Shown here: positions 55,626 to 63,670 of the stretch, piece after piece
Layout: each line of letters starts with the position of its first letter
Position numbering within the stretch: the first letter of the stretch is position 1
NCBI GenBank assembly: GCA_020051695.1
Contig: JAGVQM010000006.1
Coordinates: 1 to 64,000, forward strand
Length of the DNA stretch: 64,000 bases
Reading direction: 5' to 3'
DNA from: Candidatus Zixiibacteriota bacterium
Lineage (GTDB): Bacteria; Zixibacteria; MSB-5A5; WJJR01; JAJRUJ01
Program-made: the position numbers and the translations under genes
The notes under the pieces: generated by a model
Told to the model about the DNA's origin: nothing
The model's input: the letters and a program-made list of their open reading frames with translations, nothing else
Database searches by the model: none

Positions 55626-57911
55626 TTGCGCGGTGATCTGGTGCAGCGGACTGCTGTACAATGGCAGCGAATTCCCGGGCGTCGCCGCCCGGCGTTGTGG
55701 GCGGCGGTATTACTCTGCACCGGAATTGTGCTCGCGCAATATGTGCCGCTTGACCCGCTGGTCTGGGGGATTACCGTTTTTATCGGGTTGCTGGGGCTGC
55801 TCAGTTTCGGCCGCGGCCGCCCGGCGGTGCTGTTTGTCATACTCCTGATTGTCTGGCTGGGATTGGGCGCTTTTCGCTTTTCCTGGGATACGTTGCTGCT
55901 CCCGGCCGACCACATCTCGCGTTTCATTGACCCGTCCTGCAAGGTAGAAGTCTTCGGGCGCGTCGTCGATTTGCCCGATCGGCGGCAATATGCGACAAAC
56001 CTGGTCTTGGACATCGCCTCGCTTACAGACAGCGATTTTCAATTTCCGGTTTCCGGCCGCGTGCTGGTCCGGGTGAGCGATACGACCCGGCGGTTTTCCT
56101 ACGGCGATTTCCTGAGATTTACCGCCCGACTCGAATATCCTCATGAATCGCGCAATCCCGGGGGATTCGATTATCGTAGCTTTCTGTTTTATCGCGGTGT
56201 TTACGCGCTGGCGAATATCGCCAAAAACAACCGCATTGTCATCTATCCCGACCCGGACGGGGCGGATTTTTTCAATCGGCTTGTCATCCCGCTGCGGGAA
56301 TATATCCTGTCCGTTTTTCGCGAACGTTTGCCCGGCGCGGCCGGGACATTGCTGGCCGGGTATCTTATCGGCGAAACGCGCGATATGCCCGACTCGCTGT
56401 ATGAGGCTTACCGGCGTTCGGGGACATTGCATTTGCTGGCGGTCTCGGGTTCAAATGTCTGGCTGGTGCTGGGGATGTTCTGGCTGCTGTTGCGAGCGGC
56501 TCGTTTGCCGCGCGCCGTGCAGACGCTGTTATTGCTGTTGATCCTCGTAGTCTTTTGCTTTGTGACCCGTAATGATCCGTCGGTCGTCCGCGCCGGAGTC
56601 ATGGCCGCGCTGGTGCTGATCGGCTGGTTGTTCCGCCGGCGGATCGACATGTTGAATATCGTCGGCGTATCCATTATCCTCATTTTATTGTGGAATCCCC
56701 GCCATTTGTTCTTGGCCGGGTTTCAACTTTCCTACGCTGCCGTGCTGGGGATCCTGATCTTTGCGCCGCGGTTATTGGAATTATTCCCCCGGTTATCTCG
56801 GCGCCGGGTTGGCCGTTGGGCGGCGGTATTGACGGCATCTTCTTTGTCCGCTACTGCGGCGACCGCCCCGGTTTTAGCGGCTCATTTTGGTGTCATTCCG
56901 ACGATATCGGTCGTGGCCAACCTGATTATGGTCCCGCTGGCGGGATTGGTGACCAATTGCGCAGTTATCATCGTTTTTTTACACGATGCCTGGCCTTGGG
57001 CGGCCCGGCATATCGCCGATGCGACTCAGTTTATTGCTCAGGTGTCGATGTGGTGTGTGTATCGTTTTCAAGCGATCTCGGCGGGGAGTATCGAGTGGTC
57101 GCAGCCGGGGGCATGGGGCATCGCCAATTATCTCCTGGTTCTCACATTGCTCGTCGCGGCCCGAAAAGTCTACCGCATCCGTAAGCCAATTGTTTTTTAT
57201 GCACTCATTGCGGCGGGGGTATCAACGGCGGCTCTTGCCTTTTCCCGCGTTGCGGCCCCCGTCGAGATCATCTTTTTCGATGCTGGTCGGCAACCACTCC
57301 TTGGGTTCAAGTTTCCCGACGAAACGCGGCGGATAGTCGGCACCGCCGGAGCTTTGTCACCGGCCAACCACCATTGGATCGTCGAACCGTTTCTCATTCA
57401 TTCCGGATGGACATCGAGTACATTGATTTACGATACCATTCCGGGATCGACAGAATCAGCCGGGGTGAACGGGCAGATTTTTGCGGATGGCGAATATCCC
57501 CGGCTGGACCGTCTTTCAGCGGAGCCGGCCCACGTCAGGTTTGTCCGCCGCGGCACTCCAAGCGATGTACTGATCGCTGATTATGTGCGGTCCACCGACA
57601 ATTCGGTGTTGATTGTTTATACGAGCGCCGGAGACATCGTCAAGTTTTTCGGCAATCTCATTAAATCCCCCGCAGTCGACGTGGTGGCTTTACCGGGCCG
57701 GATGCCGACCGCAGTTGATATAAAAGCCGTAAGTGCTTTGACATTCAATACGTTACTTCTGTATGGCGGTTCGCCGCCAAACAAATCCTCGGCAGTAGAT
57801 ATGGCGTGGGGGCGGCATTTCCCGCATTGCCGTGTCCTGGCGACGCAATCTCACGGCGGCATTCTCGTCAAAATGGCCGGACCGCTCGAAATTATCCCGA
57901 CAATTCAATAA
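55626..57911 (+). CDS. comEC: ComEC/Rec2-family DNA uptake channel, C-terminal domain lacking zinc motif
   Basis: ComEC carries single-stranded DNA across the inner membrane during natural transformation. The 761-residue protein has the N-terminal DUF4131 region. The competence membrane domain includes LLAGYLIGETRDMP, LHLLAVSGSNVWLV and RNDPSVVRAGVMAAL. The last 200 residues occupy the place of the beta-lactamase-like domain and start VEIIFFDAGRQPLLGF. However, the HxHxDH zinc motif is absent. The start is TTG 55626 or GTG 55641; no ribosome binding site is clear. Confidence 0.88.
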   Translation: MRGDLVQRTAVQWQRIPGRRRPALWAAVLLCTGIVLAQYVPLDPLVWGITVFIGLLGLLSFGRGRPAVLFVILLIVWLGLGAFRFSWDTLLLPADHISRFIDPSCKVEVFGRVVDLPDRRQYATNLVLDIASLTDSDFQFPVSGRVLVRVSDTTRRFSYGDFLRFTARLEYPHESRNPGGFDYRSFLFYRGVYALANIAKNNRIVIYPDPDGADFFNRLVIPLREYILSVFRERLPGAAGTLLAGYLIGETRDMPDSLYEAYRRSGTLHLLAVSGSNVWLVLGMFWLLLRAARLPRAVQTLLLLLILVVFCFVTRNDPSVVRAGVMAALVLIGWLFRRRIDMLNIVGVSIILILLWNPRHLFLAGFQLSYAAVLGILIFAPRLLELFPRLSRRRVGRWAAVLTASSLSATAATAPVLAAHFGVIPTISVVANLIMVPLAGLVTNCAVIIVFLHDAWPWAARHIADATQFIAQVSMWCVYRFQAISAGSIEWSQPGAWGIANYLLVLTLLVAARKVYRIRKPIVFYALIAAGVSTAALAFSRVAAPVEIIFFDAGRQPLLGFKFPDETRRIVGTAGALSPANHHWIVEPFLIHSGWTSSTLIYDTIPGSTESAGVNGQIFADGEYPRLDRLSAEPAHVRFVRRGTPSDVLIADYVRSTDNSVLIVYTSAGDIVKFFGNLIKSPAVDVVALPGRMPTAVDIKAVSALTFNTLLLYGGSPPNKSSAVDMAWGRHFPHCRVLATQSHGGILVKMAGPLEIIPTIQ

Positions 57912-57990
57912 ACGGTGCTCTCAAGCGCCGGTTTTGTCCTCCCGATAATAAGGAGGGAGGGGCGCCAATATTTGGGAAATGGAATGACCG

Positions 57991-59160
57991 ATGAGTTTTT
58001 CCGGCAATCTGAAAAGCGTATCGTTCGGCGATAATCTGCAGTTGATTTCGACCGGGAAAAAGACCGGGGCGTTGCTATTGGTCCGGGGAAAACAGCAAAA
58101 GCGGATTTATTTCCAGGATGGCCAAGTTGTTTTTGCCAAGTCCGATGATGATGTAGAGCAGGACCGCCTGGGCCAGTTTCTGGTTCGGCAGGGGAAAATT
58201 ACTCCCGAGCAGTTGGAAATGCTGTTGGCCAAACAAAAGAAAAACCGCAAACGGCTCGGGGAAATCATCCTGGAATTGCATCTGCTTGAGCCGCCGGTCC
58301 TGGCCGAGACGCTCCGCGTCCAGGTGGAGGAAATTATTTACGGTCTGTTCGTCTGGGGTGACGGTGAATTCAAATTCATCGAAGGTGAGACGCCGCCGGC
58401 CAAGACACCGCTGATCAAAATCGATACGATGTCGGTGATGATGGAAGGTGCTCGGCGGTTTGATGAGTGGAACCGGATCCGCGAGACTCTGCCGCCGGTT
58501 GAGACCATTTTGGAGATGCGGCCGGTTCCGCTGCTGAATGGCGTAGAGATCAGTCTGTCGTCCGAGGATTTTGAATTACTGGCGCTGGTCGACGGGTATC
58601 GACGAGTCGACGAAATCATGCAGACCTTCGGCCGGGGTGAGTATACGGCGGCCTGTTCCATGCACCGGCTGATCAGCAAGGGCTTGCTTCAAGCCGTGGA
58701 ACGCACGGAAGATGGTACCGGCAGTCCGGATGAATGGCGCAACGTCTATGATATCATCTTCCGGCTGTATTCCCATTCGTTGCAGCGAATCCATCAGGAA
58801 CTTACCGACCTGCTGGGGGACGGCGGCGACCGGCTGTTCGTGCAACCGATTGGGAAGTGCTTGACAGCCGGATTGTTTGATTCTCTCATTGCCGGAGAGA
58901 CCACGACAGCCCGCGAGACGTTCTGGCGTGCCATTGAATCGATACCGGAGAATGTCCGGTTGCATAAGGTGTTGAGTCAGGCGACTTTACTACTCCGCAG
59001 CCGGTTGGGGCTGGTGCGCGACAGTCTGGGTGACCGAATCAGCACCCGTTTGGTAGAAGGAATTCAAAAAGATGTCGCTTTCCTGCTGGCCCAGAAGCGG
59101 GTGTTGGCCGATAAATACGACATAGGAAGAGAATTCGCCGACTCATTGAATTTGTCATGA
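57991..59160 (+). CDS. DUF4388-domain protein
   Basis: The 389-residue soluble protein starts with a DUF4388 (PATAN-like) domain. It has SGNLKSVSFGDNLQLISTGKKTG, seen in part as LQLISTGKKTGALLLVRG, and IYFQDGQVVFAKSDDD. It continues with LGQFLVRQGKITPEQLEMLL, which resembles the start of the PilB-like protein at 63671. DUF4388 proteins occur in type IV pilus and gliding gene sets of delta-proteobacteria and relatives. The C-terminal half is mostly helical and unassigned. It opens the GTPase/roadblock cluster, and its stop overlaps the next start. Confidence 0.85.
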   Translation: MSFSGNLKSVSFGDNLQLISTGKKTGALLLVRGKQQKRIYFQDGQVVFAKSDDDVEQDRLGQFLVRQGKITPEQLEMLLAKQKKNRKRLGEIILELHLLEPPVLAETLRVQVEEIIYGLFVWGDGEFKFIEGETPPAKTPLIKIDTMSVMMEGARRFDEWNRIRETLPPVETILEMRPVPLLNGVEISLSSEDFELLALVDGYRRVDEIMQTFGRGEYTAACSMHRLISKGLLQAVERTEDGTGSPDEWRNVYDIIFRLYSHSLQRIHQELTDLLGDGGDRLFVQPIGKCLTAGLFDSLIAGETTTARETFWRAIESIPENVRLHKVLSQATLLLRSRLGLVRDSLGDRISTRLVEGIQKDVAFLLAQKRVLADKYDIGREFADSLNLS

Positions 59161-59525
59161 AACCAGGAAGAACAACATTAGCGGTCTTGGGCATCCTGCT
59201 CCTGACGGCCAAAAGCGCACTGGCCTCGAATGGTGACGACGGCGGCGGCGGCCGGATCTTATTGGAATTCGTCGGGTTGGGGTTGTCTTTCGGGTGTTTG
59301 ATCGTCTCGTGGAAAGTCCTGTCCTTTGTCCGTGGCGGGAGACTGGCTGCACCCTGGCAGTGGCTGACCACCGCTTTCCTGCTGTTTGCTATCGCCCAGG
59401 TGCTGGCCATCCTTTCCTATATCGTGCTGCCGTCGGCGGGCGGCAATCTTGTGGAGTATCTGCGAATTCTGGGATTTCTCCTGTTGTTAATGGGCATTAT
59501 CAAAATGCGCAAGGTTCTGGCCTGA
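59157..59525 (+). CDS. Small membrane protein of unknown function
   Basis: The 122-residue protein has a likely signal peptide (1-24, ending SALAS), a short Gly/Asp-rich linker and three hydrophobic segments (about 35-54, 66-86, 98-116). The ATG overlaps the stop of the DUF4388 gene, so the two are co-translated. No family is recognised. It might anchor its soluble neighbours at the membrane; this is a guess. The 235-base stretch after it (59526-59760) holds no gene that I can support. Confidence 0.65.
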   Translation: MKPGRTTLAVLGILLLTAKSALASNGDDGGGGRILLEFVGLGLSFGCLIVSWKVLSFVRGGRLAAPWQWLTTAFLLFAIAQVLAILSYIVLPSAGGNLVEYLRILGFLLLLMGIIKMRKVLA

Positions 59526-59610
59526 GACCATGGGTATCGGGTACGACCGGCTCTATGGCCGGCCCATCGTGGTCGGTGATTATACAGGCAGTTCAATTTT
59601 TGGCCGGCGA

Positions 59611-59640
59611 TTGATAAAAAGATGACCAACATTGTATGAA
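59611..59640 (+). promoter_or_regulatory. Weak promoter-like sequence before the TPR-roadblock gene
   Basis: TTGATA (59611-59616) and TATGAA (59635-59640) are 18 bases apart in the largest spacer of this cluster. It would start a second transcript 115 bases before the ATG at 59761. Support is limited to this match. Confidence 0.3.
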
Positions 59641-59760
59641 TGCCTCTGACCGGTTAAGCCCGCGTTTTCCCGTGTCGATAAAGACTAATGACGTAAGGAG
59701 ATGGCTCGGTATGCCACGCCATCGTGGTTTACGCGGTTCTGGTTTTGGGAAGGGGTCTTC

Positions 59761-60702
59761 ATGATCAACGTCGTCGAACTCGACGAGCGGATCAATAAGT
59801 GTCTTTCGATCCTGGATGAGAATCCCCGGTCGCGAATTTTCGCGGCGCTGGCGGAAGCGTACCGCCGCCGCGGAGACGTCGGCAGGGCGTTTTCTGTCTG
59901 CAAAAATGGTCTGCGGATTCATCCCGATTACGGCGCGGCGCATGTGGTCATGTCGAAGTTGTACTTGCACCAAAACATGACCGCGCAGGCGCTCGAGGCC
60001 GTGGAGCAAGCCATAAAACTTGACGGGCCGTCCCGGTCAAGTGATATCCTGCTGGCTGAAATTCACCTGGTCTCCGGAGCGTATGCGCAGGCCAAACAGA
60101 TTCTGGACGGGTTGGCGCGTGATGGCGGGAGTGACCCCGTCGTGGCTGAACAACGCAAACGGCTCAAGGCCGCCATGCGCAGCAAGCAGGTGATTGCACC
60201 GCCAACGGCTGCCCGCGACCGCGCTGAGGCGGAAACCGCGCCGTCGGCAACAACTCCCGGCGGACCGCATGGTCCTGAAACCGAAACACGAAACACCTGC
60301 ACCGATCCCATGGAGGCAGCGACTGTCCTGATGCAGATCCCCGGAATGAATTACAGCGCCGTGTATCGGCAGGATGGTACGCTGCTGGCTTCCCGGGGAG
60401 AGTTGAGCGCTCACACACCAATCGAGGCCGGGCAGTTGCTTCAACCGTTTAACGAAATCGAACAGTTAGTCGGCGCCAAGGGGTGGGGCAGTTTGAACGT
60501 GGTCCGGGTGGAAGGCCCCCGCGGACATTGGGGCATTTTGGCTGCAGAAAATTTGATCGCCGTTATCATCGGGACTGCCCGTTTGAATTATACCGCCGCC
60601 TTGCGCAAGGCAGCACAATGTCTCGGCCAACTGGCGGCGGTTCATGCCAACGATGTGAAATCTGTCATGCCGGAGGACACGCCCGAACGCGTCCCCCATT
60701 AA
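59761..60702 (+). CDS. TPR protein with C-terminal roadblock/LC7-like domain
   Basis: The 313-residue protein has TPR helices at about 10-140 (RIFAALAEAYRRRGDVGRAF; AAHVVMSKLYLHQNMTAQAL). A disordered Pro/Thr/Glu linker (about 145-180) follows, then a roadblock/LC7-like domain (MQIPGMNYSAVYRQDGTLLAS to the end). Roadblock domains dimerise and bind small Ras-like GTPases, as MglB binds MglA. The ATG at 59761 follows GGAAGGGG; an ATG at 59701 has a badly placed ribosome binding site. The fusion suggests a scaffold linking the GTPase downstream to other proteins. Confidence 0.8.
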   Translation: MINVVELDERINKCLSILDENPRSRIFAALAEAYRRRGDVGRAFSVCKNGLRIHPDYGAAHVVMSKLYLHQNMTAQALEAVEQAIKLDGPSRSSDILLAEIHLVSGAYAQAKQILDGLARDGGSDPVVAEQRKRLKAAMRSKQVIAPPTAARDRAEAETAPSATTPGGPHGPETETRNTCTDPMEAATVLMQIPGMNYSAVYRQDGTLLASRGELSAHTPIEAGQLLQPFNEIEQLVGAKGWGSLNVVRVEGPRGHWGILAAENLIAVIIGTARLNYTAALRKAAQCLGQLAAVHANDVKSVMPEDTPERVPH

Positions 60703-60717
60703 CAGTGGAGTTCATTC

Positions 60718-61635
60718 ATGGTTTCCAAAGCAGCGGTCATCTGGCAGGCGTTATTACTATCGGCGGCAATCAGCGTGTTTCCGCTGATTTTGTACCCTGC
60801 GACGTTTGGTTTGCCTCCGCTTTCCCTTCATCCGCTTTATGCGTTTGCCGAATGGGGGTTGTATTTTCTCCTGTATCTGGCGTTGAGGGTTACGCTGCCG
60901 CTGCACCGCAAGGCCCTGGCGGCGGGCGTGGTCGTACTGTTTCGCCTGAGTATCGGGGTGGTGCTGGGGACGCTGGTCTGGTTCATGCAGGGCATTCCGC
61001 TGGAGACGGCTATTCCTCAATGCCTGTGGACCTATCCGCCCGCCTATGTGATGCATATCATTTTTGCGCCCTTTGTCCTGATGCCTTTGTTTAATCGCGT
61101 GTGGGCCCGGGGTTTCCGGTTTTCCATTGATTCCCGCCAGACGCGGGGCGCCGGCCCGGCTGCAGGCGGCTTCTCGTTCCCCAGCCAGGCCGCAGCGCGC
61201 ATCCCGGTGCGCGGAGCAGGCGACAATGATGAGTTGTCTTTCGATGCGGCTTGCGCCTGGGTCGGTGAGTACTCCGGTGTGCGGATGTCGATTCTCGTCG
61301 ATGCCGATGGCCTGGTTGTTGCCAAATGGACGCGGCAAAAGTACACACGTGACGCCGAATACTGGGCGGCGGTGGTCATCGAAATGGTCCGATTCCACCA
61401 GCGGTGTCCGCGGGGCGCTGATCCGGTCGATGTACAGCGGTTGGAGCTGGAAACCGTGACCGGCCGGTTGATGATCCGGCGCACGGGTCCGCTATGGTTT
61501 GCGGTCCAGACCGAAGCCCACGCCGGCGAGCTGGTGCAGGTGCGCATTGCTCAGGCGACTGAAATGATTGAAAAACATTATCACGACCGGTATAGCGCCA
61601 ACCGTCCGGCCGGGCTGGAGGTGTCCCATGTATAA
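60718..61635 (+). CDS. Membrane protein with C-terminal roadblock-like domain
   Basis: The 305-residue protein has four hydrophobic segments (about 7-28, 42-60, 66-92, 105-126). A Gly/Ala-rich linker follows, then a cytoplasmic domain from about 165. That domain reads as a roadblock fold: DAACAWVGEYSGVRMSILVD, DGLVVAKW and a final amphipathic helix. The assignment rests on pattern and neighbours. It could fix the GTPase system to the inner membrane. It overlaps the next roadblock gene by 8 bases. Confidence 0.7.
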   Translation: MVSKAAVIWQALLLSAAISVFPLILYPATFGLPPLSLHPLYAFAEWGLYFLLYLALRVTLPLHRKALAAGVVVLFRLSIGVVLGTLVWFMQGIPLETAIPQCLWTYPPAYVMHIIFAPFVLMPLFNRVWARGFRFSIDSRQTRGAGPAAGGFSFPSQAAARIPVRGAGDNDELSFDAACAWVGEYSGVRMSILVDADGLVVAKWTRQKYTRDAEYWAAVVIEMVRFHQRCPRGADPVDVQRLELETVTGRLMIRRTGPLWFAVQTEAHAGELVQVRIAQATEMIEKHYHDRYSANRPAGLEVSHV

Positions 61636-61969
61636 AGTGTTGGAAGAATTGAACAAGACGTCGGGGATAACCGGCAGCATGCTGGTGGCCGCCGACGGCA
61701 TCGTTATTGCTTCCGATTTGGATTCGAGCAATGAGGAAGAAACGGTGGGTGCCCTGGCCTCATCGATCGCGGCGGTTATTCGCAAATCGATGGACAAGCT
61801 GGGACGGGAACATTTTTCGCAAGTGACCATCGAAGCCGAACGGGGCAAAATGTTTCTCGCCGAAACCGGCGTGGGGATGCTGGTGGTGACTGCCGAACAA
61901 CAGGCCAACATCGGGCTGGTCCGGTTGGAAATCAATCAGGCCGTTTCGCGACTGCAGCAAGTCAACTGA
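61628..61969 (+). CDS. Roadblock/LC7-domain protein (MglB-like)
   Basis: The 113-residue protein is a single roadblock domain: VLEELNKTSGITGSMLVAAD, seen as NKTSGITGSMLVAADGIVIA, then EETVGALASSIAAVIRKSM and a final helix. Such proteins act as GAP or co-GEF partners of MglA GTPases. The ATG at 61628 lies inside the preceding gene; the open frame further upstream is not used. It is directly upstream of the MglA-type gene, as mglB is in Myxococcus, but shorter than MglB. Confidence 0.88.
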   Translation: MYKVLEELNKTSGITGSMLVAADGIVIASDLDSSNEEETVGALASSIAAVIRKSMDKLGREHFSQVTIEAERGKMFLAETGVGMLVVTAEQQANIGLVRLEINQAVSRLQQVN

Positions 61970-62030
61970 GACGTGCGGCAGTCGCGGTTATCGACATCGG
62001 GCGCTTGAGTTCAGGAGAAGTGGAACGATC

Positions 62031-63080
62031 ATGGTGACAATCAACTACGCCCTGCGCGAAATTAATTGTAAAATCGTCTACTATGGTCCGGGTCTTTCGG
62101 GCAAGACGACCAATCTGCAGTTCGTCCACGGCAAAGTCCCTGCGACGGCCCGCGGTGATTTGATCAGTCTGGCCACCGAAGCGGACCGGACATTGTACTT
62201 TGATTTTTTGCCGGTTGATGTCGGCAAAATCGCCGGCTTCGATACGAAGTTCCAGTTGTATACCGTTCCCGGCCAGGTTTTCTACAACGCCACCCGGCGG
62301 CTGGTCCTGCGCGGCGTGGACGGGCTGGTTTTTGTCGCCGACTCTCAAGCGTCCAAGATGGACGAGAATATCGAGAGTCTGAACAACATGTACGAGAACC
62401 TGATCGAATGCGGCATAACCGCCGGACAATTGCCGCTGGTCTTTCAATGGAACAAACGCGACCTGCCCGATATTCTGCCGGTGGCGGACCTTGAGGCCAG
62501 ATTGAATCCACTGGGGCTGCCGTCGTTCGAGGCCGTCGCTACCACCGGAGCCGGGGTTTTTGATACCCTTAAGAAAATAACCAAGATGGTACTGGAAGGC
62601 GCGCGTGCCCGGGCCGCATCCAAATCGCGGCCGGCGACCGTCCCGGATGTCCCGGGAATTACCTCGCCGCCGATCGGAATCGCCGACGTCCACGGCAAGA
62701 ATACAATTAGTGAGCCGTTGCCCGGTTTAACCGGCAATGCGCCCGACTATGCCCAGGCCGTTTCGGTCGGAGTTTCCCCGCGGCCGGCGAAAAGCAGCCC
62801 GGTCCGGACAGCCGCCATGTCACGGCCGGGAACTGCCGGACGCGCGCCGTCGATGCAACCTGCCACAATGCCGGTCAGCGCACCGGCGTTGCCTGACTAT
62901 GCCGGATATCCCGGCGACCGCCCGGCAACTACCGCGCCGGGCAGCAGTATTCATCGGGAGCCATCTTTAAAAGTCCGTTCGGGGTCGCCGGGAAAATCCC
63001 GCGCTCGACACAGTTACGATGACCGCGATAACAACCAATCCATATTCGCCCGGTTTTTCCGCTGGATTCTCGGACGATAA
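62031..63080 (+). CDS. mglA: MglA-type Ras-like GTPase with long C-terminal tail
   Basis: MglA GTPases set cell polarity and control type IV pili and gliding. The G domain (about 1-195) has the P-loop GPGLSGKT at 19-26 and EADRTLYFDFLP, a family hallmark. It also has TVPGQVFYNATRR at 78-90, where the usual DxxG is replaced as in all MglA, and NKRD at 141-144. About 150 further residues are added: a Pro/Ala/Ser/Arg-rich disordered linker, then a short amphipathic end with IFARFFRWILGR. Known MglA proteins stop near 195 residues. GGAG lies 13 bases before the ATG, a rather long distance. Confidence 0.92.
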   Translation: MVTINYALREINCKIVYYGPGLSGKTTNLQFVHGKVPATARGDLISLATEADRTLYFDFLPVDVGKIAGFDTKFQLYTVPGQVFYNATRRLVLRGVDGLVFVADSQASKMDENIESLNNMYENLIECGITAGQLPLVFQWNKRDLPDILPVADLEARLNPLGLPSFEAVATTGAGVFDTLKKITKMVLEGARARAASKSRPATVPDVPGITSPPIGIADVHGKNTISEPLPGLTGNAPDYAQAVSVGVSPRPAKSSPVRTAAMSRPGTAGRAPSMQPATMPVSAPALPDYAGYPGDRPATTAPGSSIHREPSLKVRSGSPGKSRARHSYDDRDNNQSIFARFFRWILGR

Positions 63081-63092
63081 GGGGGTGAGAGT

Positions 63093-63575
63093 GTGAGCGA
63101 AGATTCCCTGATAGTGTACGAACAGCAGATGGTGAAAATCGATTCTGCCATTCGCTGGCTGATCAAGAAAGCCGAAGCCAAGTGCGCATTGCTGGTCGAT
63201 AAGGACGGTCATTTGATTACCCGCCAGGGTTTCACTCAGACCCTGGACACGACGGCACTGGCCGCTTTGCTGGCCGGCAGCTTCGCCTCGACCCGCGAAA
63301 TCGCCCGCCTGGTCGGTGAACCGGAATTTTCGGTCCTCTTCCATCAGGGGAAGAAAGACCACATTCACATTTCGCTGGTGAACGACCAAACGATCCTGGC
63401 CGTGATCTTCGACGACCGCACGACAATCGGGATGGTCCGTTTGTATTGCCGGGAGGCCAGCGAAAAATTGAATGACGTTTTTTCTGAGCCACCGCCCGAT
63501 ACGGATCATCCCGGACTCGACGTCGATTTTGCCCGGACCGCGGAGTCGCGAATCGACGACGTGTTCAGCGGATGA
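63093..63575 (+). CDS. Roadblock/LC7-domain protein
   Basis: The 160-residue protein has a roadblock domain at about 10-125 (IKKAEAKCALLVDKDGHLI; TALAALLAGSFASTREIARL; HIHISLVNDQTILAVIFDD). An acidic, Pro-rich tail follows. Its length is close to that of Myxococcus MglB (159 residues), so it may be the closer MglB equivalent although it lies downstream of the GTPase gene. The start is GTG at 63093 after GGGGGTGAG. Confidence 0.88.
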   Translation: MSEDSLIVYEQQMVKIDSAIRWLIKKAEAKCALLVDKDGHLITRQGFTQTLDTTALAALLAGSFASTREIARLVGEPEFSVLFHQGKKDHIHISLVNDQTILAVIFDDRTTIGMVRLYCREASEKLNDVFSEPPPDTDHPGLDVDFARTAESRIDDVFSG

Positions 63576-63670
63576 AGTCTGTGGTGGGGTGTACCGCGGT
63601 ATCGGTCGGCCAACCGATTGCGTATGGGGCAGTACGGTGAAGATTTGCGGATAGGAACGGGCGCAGCGTC

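Noticed and set aside
59526-59760. Possible gene in the largest spacer of the GTPase cluster
   Set aside because: Frames are short or antisense to the TPR-roadblock gene, and none has a usable ribosome binding site; only a weak promoter-like pair was kept.
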